In this document: piece after piece, positions 8,213 to 17,240 of the stretch
Layout: every line of letters begins with the position of its first letter
Numbering within the stretch: position 1 is the first letter of the stretch
Source: VRUE01 sp963817945
GTDB taxonomy: Bacteria > Actinomycetota > Thermoleophilia > Solirubrobacterales > 70-9
Reading direction: 5' to 3'
Length of the DNA stretch: 64,000 bases
Assembly: GCA_963817945.1 (NCBI GenBank)
Contig: CAWFQH010000005.1
Coordinates: 310,001 to 374,000, forward strand
Made by a program: the position numbers and the translations under genes
Notes under the pieces: generated by a model
The model's input: only the letters and a program-made list of their open reading frames with translations
The model's database searches: none
What the model was told of the DNA's origin: nothing

Positions 8213-9643
8213 GTGAGCACCTTCGCCAACCTCCCCGCGGCGGTGTTCGAGCCGGGCGGCGACGCCGCCACGGCCCTCTACATCGTCGCCTTCTCCCTGT
8301 TCATCATCGGCGTCCGCCGCGGCACCCACCCGACCACGGCGAAACAGGGCAACCTGATCGCCGCCGGCGGCATGGCGATCGCCGTGGTGACGACGCTGCT
8401 GCTGGACGGGATGGGCAACTGGGGCATCCTCTTCGGCGCCCTCGCGATCGGCAGCGCGATCGGCGTCATCGCCTCGATCCGCGTGCAGATGACCGAGATG
8501 CCACAGATGGTCGCCCTCTACAACGGCGTCGGCGGCGGCGCCGTCGCCCTGATCGCCTGGTCGGAGATCCGGCACGGGATCTCGCTCGGCCACGAGATCC
8601 CGCTCGACGCGCTGATCCCGATCCTCTTCTCGGCCGTCGTCGGCTCGGTTTCCTTCTGGGGCTCGAACGTCGCCTTCGCCAAGCTCCAGGACCTAATTCC
8701 GACCCGGCCGCTCGCCGTGCCGGGCCAGCAGGTGATCAACGCCCTACTGCTGATCGGCATCCTCGTCGCCTGCGTCGTCCTTGCCAGCGACAACGCCAGC
8801 CCCTCGGAGGGCCTCTTCATCGCCGTGCTGATCGCCGCGGCGCTGCTCGGCAACCTGGTCGTGCTGCCGATCGGCGGGGCTGATATGCCGGTCGTGATCT
8901 CGCTGCTCAACGCCTTCACCGGCCTCGCCGCCGCCGCCGCTGGCTTCGCGCTCGACAACGTGGCGCTGATCGTCGCCGGCACCCTGGTCGGCTCCTCGGG
9001 AACGATCCTGACGATGGAGATGGCGACGGCGATGAACCGCTCCGTCGGCAACATCCTCTTCGCCGGCTTCGGCGGCGCCCCGAGCGGCGGAAGCGCCTCC
9101 ACCGAGGAGCGCCCGCACACCTCGATCGGCGCCCAGGACGCTGCGATCAAGCTCGCCTACGCCGACTCGGTTGTGATCGTCCCCGGCTACGGCCTCGCCG
9201 TCGCCCAGGCGCAGCACGCGATCAAGGAGGTCGCCGACGAGCTGGAGAAGCGCGGCGTCACCGTCGGCTACGCGATCCACCCCGTCGCCGGCCGCATGCC
9301 GGGCCACATGAACGTGCTGCTGGCCGAGGCCGACGTCCCCTACGAGCAGCTGAAGGAGATGGAAGAGGTCAACCCGGAGCTGCCGCGCACCGACGTCGCC
9401 GTCGTCGTCGGCGCGAATGACGTCACGAATCCCGCAGCCAAGAACGACCCGGACAGCCCGATTGCCGGCATGCCGATCATCGAGGTCAATGAGGCGCAGC
9501 AGGTGATCGTGATCAAGCGCTCCCTCAGCCCCGGCTTCGCCGGCATCGACAACGACCTCTTCTACGAACCGAACACCTCGATGCTGTTCGCCGACGCCAA
9601 ACAGGCCGCCGCCGACATAGCCACCGAGATCCAGCAGCTCTAG
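8213..9643 (+). CDS. pntB: NAD(P)+ transhydrogenase subunit beta
   Basis: A 476-residue subunit with about eight or nine membrane helices followed by the NADP(H)-binding domain III. The domain III marks are GYGLAVAQAQHAIKEV, the segment AIHPVAGRMPGHMNVLLAEA (about residues 360-379) and VVVGANDVTNPAA. I chose GTG 8213 because it sits one base past the pntAB stop and gives the expected start; longer reading would overlap pntAB by over 60 bp. Together with pntAA and pntAB it makes a complete transhydrogenase whose main role is NADPH supply, consistent with the many NADPH- or F420-linked enzymes of this lineage. Confidence 0.95.
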   Translation: MSTFANLPAAVFEPGGDAATALYIVAFSLFIIGVRRGTHPTTAKQGNLIAAGGMAIAVVTTLLLDGMGNWGILFGALAIGSAIGVIASIRVQMTEMPQMVALYNGVGGGAVALIAWSEIRHGISLGHEIPLDALIPILFSAVVGSVSFWGSNVAFAKLQDLIPTRPLAVPGQQVINALLLIGILVACVVLASDNASPSEGLFIAVLIAAALLGNLVVLPIGGADMPVVISLLNAFTGLAAAAAGFALDNVALIVAGTLVGSSGTILTMEMATAMNRSVGNILFAGFGGAPSGGSASTEERPHTSIGAQDAAIKLAYADSVVIVPGYGLAVAQAQHAIKEVADELEKRGVTVGYAIHPVAGRMPGHMNVLLAEADVPYEQLKEMEEVNPELPRTDVAVVVGANDVTNPAAKNDPDSPIAGMPIIEVNEAQQVIVIKRSLSPGFAGIDNDLFYEPNTSMLFADAKQAAADIATEIQQL

Positions 9644-9713
9644 CCCCCGCCGGCCGCAAACTCCTCGAATTTCGCCGCCCCCGCCGGGGAGAACCCTGGC
9701 CTGGGCGCACTTA

Positions 9714-9730
9714 ACCACCGTATCGGTGGT
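9714..9730. terminator. Short stem-loop after pntB
   Basis: ACCACCG at 9714-9720 pairs perfectly with CGGTGGT at 9724-9730 around a 3-nt loop, about 70 bp past the pntB stop. There is no T-run, so it is only a candidate terminator or a regulatory hairpin. Confidence 0.35.
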
Positions 9731-9784
9731 CAACTGCAACCACGTCTTGCGGCGGGACGACGCAAGGCCGAGCGCGAACGCGCC

Positions 9785-11659
9785 ATGGCACGGCGTGAAC
9801 GGGCGCTGGCCGCACTCGCGACCCGGCAGCATGGGGTGCTCTCGCGGGCCCAACTGCTCAGCGCCGGGATTACCGGGCGCATGGTCGAGCGCCGCATCGA
9901 AGCCGGTCGTCTCCACCTGCTCCACCGCGGCGTCTACGCCGTCGGCCACGAGAGGCTCAGCATTCGCTCTCACTGGATGGCGGCCGTGCTCGCCTGCGGA
10001 GAAGGGGCCGTTCTGAGCCACCGCAGTGCCGCCGCCCTCTGGGGCCTGATGCGCCCGCACAGGGGGCCGATCGAAGTAATTGCCAGGACCGCTCGTTTCA
10101 GGCGTGGGCACGGGGGCGGCATTCGAGCGCATCGGGGGCGGCTCATGGTGCACGACAGGGACGCCGTCGCCGGGATCCCGGTCACCTCAGTGCCCCGCCT
10201 GCTGCTGGATCTGGCGGACGTCGTCGACGAGACACAGGTCGAGAAGGCATTTGAGGAGGCCGACCGGCTGGGGCTGTTGGAGATGCGCGCGCTCGAAGAG
10301 GTTTGCGCGCGCAGCCAGGGCCGACGCGGCCTGAAGCCGCTTCGCCGCCTGGTAGCCGAGGCACGGCACCCTGAGCGGAGCCGAACATGGCTCGAGGACC
10401 GGCTGCTGGCACTCTGCCGCGAACACCGGATACCCGCACCACAGACCAACGTCGAAATCCTGGGCAAGGAGGTCGACGCCTTCTGGCCGGACCGGAGGGT
10501 GATGGTCGAGGCGGACAGCTGGTCCTTCCATCGCCACCGGGCCGCATTCGAGCGCGATCGAAAGCGGGACGCCGCGATGGTGGCCGAGGGCTACCAGGTC
10601 ATCCGCCTCACGCACCGGCGGATGGAACGCGAACCAAAGCAGGTGGCGGTGGAGCTGCGCCGTCTGCTCGGGTCGCCACGACGGCGCGGCGACGGATCGC
10701 CGAATGGTGGGCAGGGCACCGTGGAGTGGGTCGGGCTGGTGACGCTCGTCGCACTGGTGATGACCGGACTGGTGGCGGCGGGGGTGCGGGTGCCTGGCAG
10801 TGAGCTGGCCAGGGCGATCGGGGCGAAGATGATGTGCGCGGTGGCACTGGCGGAGCGGTGCGGGGACGAACCGGTGCTGATCGCCGCTTACGGGACGGAG
10901 ATCGGAGAGCTGGCCCGCGATCACATGCCGTCGCTCGCCTTCGAGCGGGGATCGCGGGCGCTGCCGATCGACTTCCGCCGCTGCCGCAGCAGCGCCTGCG
11001 GGGATGGTTCGGCTCGGGGGCTGGTCGACCGCAGCGACGCCGGTCTGCCCGTAACAGCCTTCGTGCACGTCGTCGATTGCCGAGATCCCGGTGGAGACGC
11101 GGCAAGAATGGCGGCAGACGGTGTTTCAGCGGCTCCCGCCGACGCCTCCCGTCCCCCAGACTGCTCCGGCGAGCGCGCGGGCAATCTCTACCTCCAGTAC
11201 TGGCTCTATTACGTCGATTCGGCGACGCTGCGCGGGTTGCCGGTCGCCGGCGCCGCCGGCTACCACCGCGACGACTGGGAGAGCGTCCAGGTCCGGATCG
11301 GGCCGGACGGAACCGTGCACGAACGCGCCTCTTCCCATCACGGCTACAACCACGCCCGCGACGTCGCCAACGCCGGCTCCGACGCCGGCATCGAGCCGCT
11401 GAGGACGATCGCGGAGGCGGTCGGCGCCCGCCCGCGCAACGGCTGGGGTCCTCCAAGCGGCTTGCTGCGGGTCTCCGGCGGCAGCCACGCCGGCAACGCC
11501 AGTGGCTATCTCAACCTCGACCGCATCGTCCTCGGCGATCGCGTCGATCTCGTACCGCTGGAGCCCGTGGCGACCAACGCGGACGCCTATCGCTTCGCCG
11601 TCACGCCCCCCTGGCGCAAGCGCGTCTGGAGCGACCCGGAGGCGACCGGGACGGACTGA
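9785..11659 (+). CDS. AbiEi/DUF559-type protein fused to a pilin-like anchored exported domain
   Basis: A 624-residue single frame with two unrelated halves. Residues 1-300 are the widespread actinobacterial protein with an AbiEi-like antitoxin winged helix (GVLSRAQLLSAG, LHRGVYAVGH) and a C-terminal DUF559 nuclease-like fold (WPDRRVMVEADSWSFH, RDAAMVAEGYQVIRLTHRR). At residue about 310 the frame continues as GGQGTVEWVGLVTLVALVM, a pilin-like class III signal/transmembrane helix. An exported region of about 300 residues follows, with YLQYWLYYVD, YHRDDWESVQVRIG and SSHHGYNHARD, which resembles Vps62-like domains. Normally these are separate proteins. A GTG at 10721 could start the second half independently. 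Either a true fusion or two genes whose intervening stop was lost. Confidence 0.7.
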   Translation: MARRERALAALATRQHGVLSRAQLLSAGITGRMVERRIEAGRLHLLHRGVYAVGHERLSIRSHWMAAVLACGEGAVLSHRSAAALWGLMRPHRGPIEVIARTARFRRGHGGGIRAHRGRLMVHDRDAVAGIPVTSVPRLLLDLADVVDETQVEKAFEEADRLGLLEMRALEEVCARSQGRRGLKPLRRLVAEARHPERSRTWLEDRLLALCREHRIPAPQTNVEILGKEVDAFWPDRRVMVEADSWSFHRHRAAFERDRKRDAAMVAEGYQVIRLTHRRMEREPKQVAVELRRLLGSPRRRGDGSPNGGQGTVEWVGLVTLVALVMTGLVAAGVRVPGSELARAIGAKMMCAVALAERCGDEPVLIAAYGTEIGELARDHMPSLAFERGSRALPIDFRRCRSSACGDGSARGLVDRSDAGLPVTAFVHVVDCRDPGGDAARMAADGVSAAPADASRPPDCSGERAGNLYLQYWLYYVDSATLRGLPVAGAAGYHRDDWESVQVRIGPDGTVHERASSHHGYNHARDVANAGSDAGIEPLRTIAEAVGARPRNGWGPPSGLLRVSGGSHAGNASGYLNLDRIVLGDRVDLVPLEPVATNADAYRFAVTPPWRKRVWSDPEATGTD

Positions 11660-11728
11660 CCCAGGGGCCGACATACACGCTACGGTTCTTTCAGGCCGCG
11701 CCGCACGGCGCCGGGACCTCGCTAGGGT

Positions 11729-12868
11729 TTGCGCATCGCCACCGAGGTGACGGCAAGCTCCAAGGAAGCGATTGCAGACCGGCTCACGGCGGCTCGTAAG
11801 CGAACGCTGGAGCTGATCGAGCCGCTCGACGACGAGCAGCTCAACCGCGTCTACTCGCCGATCCTCAGCCCGCTCGCCTGGGACCTCGGCCACATCGCCA
11901 ACTTCGAGGAGTTGTGGCTGGTGCAGACGATCGGGAAGCGCGAGCCGCTGCACGGTGAGCTCGGCCGCTTCTACGACGCGATCGAGAACCCGCGCCGGAG
12001 CCGCGGAGAGCTGCCGATCCTGCGCGATGCGGAGCTGCGTGCCTACCTCGCCGACGTGCGCCAGCGGACCCTGGAGGTCTTGGACGAGGTCGAGATCACG
12101 GCCGATGCCGAAGACCAGCTGCTGCGCGAAGGCTTCGTCTACGAGATGCTGATCGCGCACGAGCAGCAGCACAACGAGACGATGCTGCAGCTGCTGATGA
12201 TGGTCGACGGCTACGAGCTGCCACCCGAGCTCGGCCCGTCGACCGACACCCCTCCTCCCGGCCCCGAAATGGTCGGGGTCGAGGCCGGCGCACACACCAT
12301 CGGCGCGCCCCCTACCGGATTCGCATACGACAACGAGCGCCCTTGCCACGATGTCGAGCTGGCCGCCTTCGAGATCGACCGAGCGCCGGTCGCCAACGGC
12401 GCCTACATGGCGTACGTCGAGGAGACGGGCGCCCAGCCGCCGCTCTACTGGGAGCGCGACGGCGAGGGTGGCTGGGCGAGCACGGCGATGGGCAGGCGGA
12501 CCGCGCTCGAGCCCGACGCACCCGTTCTCCACATCTCCTGGCCCGATGCCGACGCCTTCGCCCGCTGGGCCGGCAAGCGGCTGCCGAGCGAGCAGGAGTG
12601 GGAGGCCGCCGCAAGAGCTGGCGACCTCCTGCACGGTGTCGGCCAGGCATGGGAGTGGACCGCTTCGGAATTCACGGCCTACCCCGGCTTTGAGGCGTTT
12701 CCCTACCGCGAGTACTCGGCCCCGTTTTTCGGCGACGAGTACCGCGTCCTGCGAGGCGGCTCCTGGGCCACCCACCGTAACGTGATGCGGCCTAACTTCC
12801 GCAACTGGGACCTGCCCCAGCGCCGCCAGATCTTCGCCGGCGTACGCTGCGCGAGGGGCCTCGCCTGA
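11729..12868 (+). CDS. egtB: Ergothioneine biosynthesis sulfoxide synthase EgtB
   Basis: A 379-residue non-haem iron enzyme that joins trimethylhistidine to a thiol donor and oxidises the sulfur. The N-terminal DinB-like helical domain holds the three iron-binding histidines in DLGHIANFEE (His about 55) and HEQQHNE (His about 144 and 148). The C-terminal half is an FGE/sulfatase-modifying fold (RPCHDVELAAFEID, RLPSEQEWEAAAR, VLRGGSWATH). The start is a TTG; a GTG at 11747 is the alternative. egtD follows after 24 bp. No selenium genes (senB, selD) are nearby, so EgtB is preferred over the SenA selenoneine homologue. Confidence 0.92.
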   Translation: MRIATEVTASSKEAIADRLTAARKRTLELIEPLDDEQLNRVYSPILSPLAWDLGHIANFEELWLVQTIGKREPLHGELGRFYDAIENPRRSRGELPILRDAELRAYLADVRQRTLEVLDEVEITADAEDQLLREGFVYEMLIAHEQQHNETMLQLLMMVDGYELPPELGPSTDTPPPGPEMVGVEAGAHTIGAPPTGFAYDNERPCHDVELAAFEIDRAPVANGAYMAYVEETGAQPPLYWERDGEGGWASTAMGRRTALEPDAPVLHISWPDADAFARWAGKRLPSEQEWEAAARAGDLLHGVGQAWEWTASEFTAYPGFEAFPYREYSAPFFGDEYRVLRGGSWATHRNVMRPNFRNWDLPQRRQIFAGVRCARGLA

Positions 12869-12892
12869 AACCCCGCCCAAGGAGCCACGACG

Positions 12893-13879
12893 ATGGAGCC
12901 GAGAACCGCGGAGCAGATAGAGATCGAGGTCCACCTCGGTCCGGGTGGCGCCGCGCAGATGGCCCGTGACATCCGGCTTGGCCTCACCGCCGACCCGAAG
13001 GAGCTCTCGCCGAAGTACTTCTACGACGAGCGAGGCTCGCAGCTCTTCGAGCAGATCACCGAGCTCCCCGAGTACTACCCAACGCGCGCCGAGAGGACCA
13101 TCCTCGCTGAGCGTTCCGCCGAGATCGTCGCCGTCGCTGGCGAACCAAAGACGCTGGTCGAGCTCGGCTCGGGCTCCGCCGCCAAGACCCGCCACCTGCT
13201 CGATGCGATGCGAGACGCGGGCTGCCTTGCGCGCTACGTACCGATCGACATCTCCGCCGAGATCACGCGCGAAACCGCGCAGTCGCTGGTCGCCGAGTAT
13301 CCGGGGCTCGAAGTGCACGGCCTGGTCTGCGACTTCGAGCAGGACCTGGAGCGGATTCCGAACGGCGAGGGGGGTCGTCTGATCGCCTTCCTCGGCGGCA
13401 CCGTCGGCAACCTCTACGCCGACGCCCGCCAGGACTTCCTCACCCGCATCGCGGCGCTGCTCGGGCCGCAGGACCGGTTCCTGCTCGGCACCGACTTGGT
13501 CAAGGACACGGCTCGACTCGAGGCCGCCTACGACGATGCAGCCGGCGTCACCGCCGAGTTCAACAAGAACGTCCTGCTCGTGCTCAACCGCGAGCTGGGC
13601 GCCGATTTCGACCCCTCCCGCTTCGAGCACGTCGCCCGCTTCGACCGCGATGCCGCCCGCATGGACATCCGCCTCCGCTCCCTCGAGGACCAGACCATCC
13701 GCGTCGACGGCCTCGACCTCACCGTCCGCTTCGCCGCTGGCGAGGAGATGCGAACCGAGATCTCCGCCAAGTTCACCCGGCCGGGACTCGAAGAGGTCTA
13801 CCGCGAGGCGGGTTTGCAGCCGGCCGGCTGGTTCGCGGATGTGCATAGCGACTATGCACTGACCCTCGCTTCGGTTTAG
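12893..13879 (+). CDS. egtD: L-histidine N-alpha-methyltransferase EgtD
   Basis: A 328-residue SAM-dependent enzyme making hercynine by three methylations of histidine, the first committed step to ergothioneine. The family signature KYFYDERGSQLFEQITELPEYYPTRAE begins near residue 41, and the SAM loop VELGSGSAAKT lies near residue 85. ATG 12893 has an AAGGAG ribosome site. Spacing to egtB indicates one operon. egtA, egtC and egtE are not present, so the pathway here relies on EgtB and EgtD, with other steps encoded elsewhere or replaced. Its last codons overlap the conserved upstream block of the hipA-like gene. Confidence 0.95.
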   Translation: MEPRTAEQIEIEVHLGPGGAAQMARDIRLGLTADPKELSPKYFYDERGSQLFEQITELPEYYPTRAERTILAERSAEIVAVAGEPKTLVELGSGSAAKTRHLLDAMRDAGCLARYVPIDISAEITRETAQSLVAEYPGLEVHGLVCDFEQDLERIPNGEGGRLIAFLGGTVGNLYADARQDFLTRIAALLGPQDRFLLGTDLVKDTARLEAAYDDAAGVTAEFNKNVLLVLNRELGADFDPSRFEHVARFDRDAARMDIRLRSLEDQTIRVDGLDLTVRFAAGEEMRTEISAKFTRPGLEEVYREAGLQPAGWFADVHSDYALTLASV

Positions 13880-13926
13880 AGTCTCCCTTTCCCGAGTCAG
13901 ACAGGGAGAAACTCGGAGGGACCCAG
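13873..13926 (+). promoter_or_regulatory. Upstream block of the first hipA-like gene, matching 17187-17240
   Basis: From GGTTTAGAGTC to the base before the TTG start is 54 nt, exactly as from GGTCTAAAGTC in front of the second hipA-like gene. Both blocks contain AGGGAGA in the middle and a GGAGG-type ribosome site at the same distance from the TTG. TAGAGT/TAAAGT could be the -10 element. Here the block starts inside the egtD stop region. Confidence 0.5.
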
Positions 13927-15171
13927 TTGAGCCTTGACGTCCACCTGTACGGAGAGCGGGTTGGAACGCTGTTTCCAGCTGGAGAGGACGACTACCGTCT
14001 GGCCTATGCGCCGGAGGTGGTAGAGAGGGTCGGCGGGGGCGTCTCCCTGCTCAGCAACGCCCTCCCCACCCGCACCGAGCCGTACAGCTCCGACGCAACG
14101 AAGGCCTTCGTCGAGGGCCTGCTGCCAGAGGGCTTGCGGCGGGAAAAGTTCTCCCGCGAGCTGGAGCTCGAGCCAAGCGACGGCTACGGGCTGATCGCCG
14201 AGATCGGGCGCGACTGCCCCGGCGCGGTCACCTTCCTGCCGAAGGGCGAGAAGCCGCGGCCGCGCGAAGTCGATTCGGTTGCCTGGCTGGAGGACGACGA
14301 GCTGGAGGAGCTGGTGACGGCGCCGCCACACCGCCTTTTCGACCGCGGGTGCTCGCAGCGGATGCGCTCAACCCTGGGCGGCGTCCGCCACAAGCTCAGC
14401 CTCGTCCGCAGCGGCCCCGAGCAGCGCTGGGCTTGGCCCGAGGTCTCCGTGCCGAGCACCCACGTCGTCAAGCCGGAGACCGGCGAATACCCCGAATTCG
14501 TCGCCAACGAGATGTACTGCAGCAGGGTCGTGCGCCGCGTCGGCCTGCCGGTGGCGAAAACCGCCGTGGAGACGATCGCAGGGCGGACCTGCCTCGTCTC
14601 GGAGCGCTTCGACCGCCACGGCCGCGGGCTCGGCGCCCGCCGGCTGCATCAGGAGAGCTTCTGCCAGGCGCTCGGCTTCCGGCCAGACAGCAGGGACGCC
14701 GACGGGCCGGGCTTCGCCGAATCGTGTGGGCTCCTGAAGGCGGTCGCCGCCGAAGGCGACGCGACGAGGCTGTTCGCCGCGGCCTTCTGCAACTACATGC
14801 TCGGCAACGGCGACGCCCACGGCAAGAACTTCGCCCTCCTCTTCCACGACCAGGGCGCCTGCCTGGCGCCGCTCTACGACATCGCCTCGACCGCGGTCTA
14901 CGACGAGCCCCTGCACACCGGGATGGTGATCGCCGAGGACTACGCCGAAACCGCGTACCTGCTCGAACTGGCCCAGATCGCCGAAGAATGCAGTTACGAC
15001 TTCGATGTCTTTCGCGGCCTCGCCGCGAGCACGGCGGCGAGGCTCAGCGAGGCGCTCGAGCTGGTCGCCGAAGAAGCGCACGAGGAAGGCTGGTACGCGC
15101 CCGTCGTCCACCAGATCGCCGAACTGGCCAGCGAGCGGGCCTTCGGGCTCGAAGTCGAGGTGCAGTACTAA
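13927..15171 (+). CDS. HipA-like Ser/Thr kinase, copy 1, no HipB
   Basis: A 414-residue HipA-family kinase. Visible motifs in order: N-terminal subdomain with FVEGLLPEGLRRE, the substrate/ATP region HKLSLVR (about 155), STHVVKPETGE with the ATP-binding Lys, CLVSERFDR, the catalytic loop GNGDAHGKNFALL (about 295) and the metal-binding APLYDIAS. All catalytic residues appear intact. In classic toxin-antitoxin pairs HipA phosphorylates a tRNA synthetase and is bound by HipB; no HipB-like helix-turn-helix gene precedes or follows. The start is a TTG preceded by GGAGGG. A close paralogue lies at 17241-18494. Confidence 0.85.
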   Translation: MSLDVHLYGERVGTLFPAGEDDYRLAYAPEVVERVGGGVSLLSNALPTRTEPYSSDATKAFVEGLLPEGLRREKFSRELELEPSDGYGLIAEIGRDCPGAVTFLPKGEKPRPREVDSVAWLEDDELEELVTAPPHRLFDRGCSQRMRSTLGGVRHKLSLVRSGPEQRWAWPEVSVPSTHVVKPETGEYPEFVANEMYCSRVVRRVGLPVAKTAVETIAGRTCLVSERFDRHGRGLGARRLHQESFCQALGFRPDSRDADGPGFAESCGLLKAVAAEGDATRLFAAAFCNYMLGNGDAHGKNFALLFHDQGACLAPLYDIASTAVYDEPLHTGMVIAEDYAETAYLLELAQIAEECSYDFDVFRGLAASTAARLSEALELVAEEAHEEGWYAPVVHQIAELASERAFGLEVEVQY

Positions 15172-15187
15172 GGGGCCGAAGCGGGCC

Positions 15188-16120
15188 CTACGGCGCCAGC
15201 GCCTCGATCGTCTCGGAGAGCTTGTCCGGCGTGACGATTGGCAGCAGGACCGGCAGGGTGACGCCGCCGGCGACGAAGGCATCGAGCCGCTCGCGGATCT
15301 GCTCCGGCGCCCCGAGGAGGAAGGTGTCCTCGATCAGCTCCCAGGGCGCGGCGGCCGTGGCCGCCTGGCGGTCGCCGGCCTCCCAGGCGGCGACCATGGG
15401 GTCGATCTCCGCTCCGTAGCCGAGCCAACGGAAGAAGGCCGCGTAGACCGGGACGGTCGCGTAGGAGGCGAACATGAAGCGGGCCAGCGGCTCGATCGCC
15501 TCGCGCTCGCCGGGCAGGCAGAAAAAGCGGCAGAGCAGCTCAAAGCCCTCCGGGGCGCCATCGAGCTGCGCCCTCACCTTGGGCAGGCCGCCGAGGGGCA
15601 GGAAGTTGGCGAAGGCGCCGTCGGCCCGCTCGACCGCCAGCTTCAGCATCTTGCCGCGGAGCGCCGCGAGGACGATCGGCACCCGCTCCCCGGGAGCCTG
15701 CTCCAACTTGAAGCCAGTACTCGTGCGATCGCCGGCGAGGGCGGTGCGGAGAAAGTCGACCGTGTCGCGCACCTTGCTCAGAGGTCGCTCGAAGGGGATT
15801 CCGTTCCAGCCTTCGACGATGCGATCCGAGGAGGAGCCGATCCCGAGGACGAAACGCCCGCGCGAGGCGTCGGCCAGCGCCGCCGCCTCCTGAGCCAGCA
15901 GCGCCGGGCCGCGCTGGAAGACGCCGACGACGCCCGTCCCGAGCCGCGCCCGCTCGGTCCAGGCGGCTGCAAGCGCCAGCGGCGTGAAGCCGTCCGGGCC
16001 GTTGGTCTCGCCGCTCCAGAAGTCGGTGTAGCCGGCCGCCTCCGCCCGCACCACCACCTCTTTGTGATCGGCAAGCGGGAGCCCCGGCAGTGGCAGCGTC
16101 AGTCCCCAGCGTTGGGCCAT
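15188..16120 (-). CDS. LLM-class flavin/F420-dependent oxidoreductase
   Basis: A 310-residue luciferase-like monooxygenase family protein from ATG 16120. Family marks are the N-terminal strand GLTLPLPGLPLADH, FWSGETNGPDGFTPLALAAAW, and the helix LADASRGRFVLGIGSSSDRIVEGWNG split around residues 85-110. The enzyme probably uses F420 or FMN; substrate unknown. It lies between the two hipA-like genes on the opposite strand and ends 16 bp from the first. It is not closely similar to the oxidoreductase at 5670. Confidence 0.83.
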   Translation of the reverse strand: MAQRWGLTLPLPGLPLADHKEVVVRAEAAGYTDFWSGETNGPDGFTPLALAAAWTERARLGTGVVGVFQRGPALLAQEAAALADASRGRFVLGIGSSSDRIVEGWNGIPFERPLSKVRDTVDFLRTALAGDRTSTGFKLEQAPGERVPIVLAALRGKMLKLAVERADGAFANFLPLGGLPKVRAQLDGAPEGFELLCRFFCLPGEREAIEPLARFMFASYATVPVYAAFFRWLGYGAEIDPMVAAWEAGDRQAATAAAPWELIEDTFLLGAPEQIRERLDAFVAGGVTLPVLLPIVTPDKLSETIEALAP

Positions 16121-16147
16121 TTGGCGACCTTATAGGCTGCGGCGCGC

Positions 16148-17146
16148 ATGACGGAGCCCTCACCGCAGAAGCCCGACCGCAACCTCGCCCTCGAGCTGGT
16201 GAGGGTGACGGAGGCGGCCGCATTGGCCGCCGCCCGGTGGGTTGGACGCGGTGACAAGATCGCCGCCGACCAGGCTGCCGTCGACGCGATGCGCCACGTC
16301 CTCGAGTCGGTCTCGATGGACGGCGTCGTCGTCATCGGCGAGGGCGAGAAGGACGAGGCGCCAATGCTCTACAACGGCGAGCAGATCGGCGACGGCACGC
16401 CGCCCGTCGTCGACATCGCCGTCGACCCGCTGGAGGGGACCCGGCTCTGCGCCCTCGGGATGCCGAGCGCCTTGGCGGTGATCGCGCTCGCCGAGCGCGG
16501 CACGATGTTCGACCCCGGCCCCTGCGTCTACATGGAAAAGATCGCCGGCGGCGAGGAGATCGCCGACCTGCTCGATCTCGACCGGCCACTGCCGGAGACC
16601 CTGAAGCTGATCGCCGAGCGCAAGGGTGGCAGCGTCGGCGACGTCACCGTGGTCATGCTCGACCGGCCCCGCCATGAGGACGCGATGCGCGAAGTCCGCG
16701 ACGCCGGCGGCCGCATCCGCCTAATCACGGACGGCGACGTCTCCGCCGCCCTGCTCGCCGTCAGCGACCGTTCGCCGGTCGACCTGCTGTGGGGGATCGG
16801 CGGCACGCCGGAGGGCGTGCTCTCAGCGGCGGCGCTGAAGTCGATGGGCGGAGAATTGCTCGGCCGCCTCTGGCCGCGCGATGACGGCGAGCGCCAAGCC
16901 GCGCTCGACGCCGGCTACGACCTCGACCGCATCCTCACATCCGACGACCTCTGCTCGGGCGACGACGTCTTCTTCTCGGCCAGCGGCGTGACCGACGGCG
17001 ACGTCCTGCAGGGCGTCCGCTACCGCGGCGCCGGCGCGACCACCGAATCGCTAGTCATGCGGTCCCGTTCGGGTACCGTGCGCCGGGTGCAGGCGCGCCA
17101 CGATCGCGCCAAGCTGCGCGCGATCATCGGCGAGCGCTACGGCTGA
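16148..17146 (+). CDS. glpX: Class II fructose-1,6-bisphosphatase
   Basis: A 332-residue GlpX-family enzyme that dephosphorylates fructose 1,6-bisphosphate in gluconeogenesis. Hallmarks are RNLALELVRVTEAAALAAAR at the N-terminus, the metal site GEGEKDEAPML near residue 63, VDIAVDPLEGTRL near residue 91 and LITDGDVSAALL near residue 200. Length and start (ATG 16148) fit the family. It is divergent from the LLM gene with only 27 bp between starts, so the promoters overlap. Confidence 0.95.
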   Translation: MTEPSPQKPDRNLALELVRVTEAAALAAARWVGRGDKIAADQAAVDAMRHVLESVSMDGVVVIGEGEKDEAPMLYNGEQIGDGTPPVVDIAVDPLEGTRLCALGMPSALAVIALAERGTMFDPGPCVYMEKIAGGEEIADLLDLDRPLPETLKLIAERKGGSVGDVTVVMLDRPRHEDAMREVRDAGGRIRLITDGDVSAALLAVSDRSPVDLLWGIGGTPEGVLSAAALKSMGGELLGRLWPRDDGERQAALDAGYDLDRILTSDDLCSGDDVFFSASGVTDGDVLQGVRYRGAGATTESLVMRSRSGTVRRVQARHDRAKLRAIIGERYG

Positions 17147-17186
17147 ATCGTCCCCCCGCCTCCCGCTCAGCATCTCCGACCAAACC

Positions 17187-17240
17187 GGTCTAAAGTCCTC
17201 GTACCAAGGGAGACAGAAGTGCGACTCCGGGAGGACCTAA
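17187..17240 (+). promoter_or_regulatory. Upstream block of the second hipA-like gene
   Basis: GGTCTAAAGTC to the TTG start spans 54 nt and matches the block at 13873-13926 in spacing and in the elements AGGGAGA and GGGAGGACC. The agreement suggests a duplicated promoter plus leader with conserved control. Confidence 0.5.

Noticed and set aside
11729..12868. SenA selenoneine synthase instead of EgtB
   Set aside because: No senB or selD lies nearby, and egtD is directly downstream.
11126..13846. A 906-codon minus-strand open frame over the end of the fusion gene, egtB and egtD
   Set aside because: It lies antisense to well-recognised egtB and egtD and has no family features; long stop-free shadows are expected at high GC.
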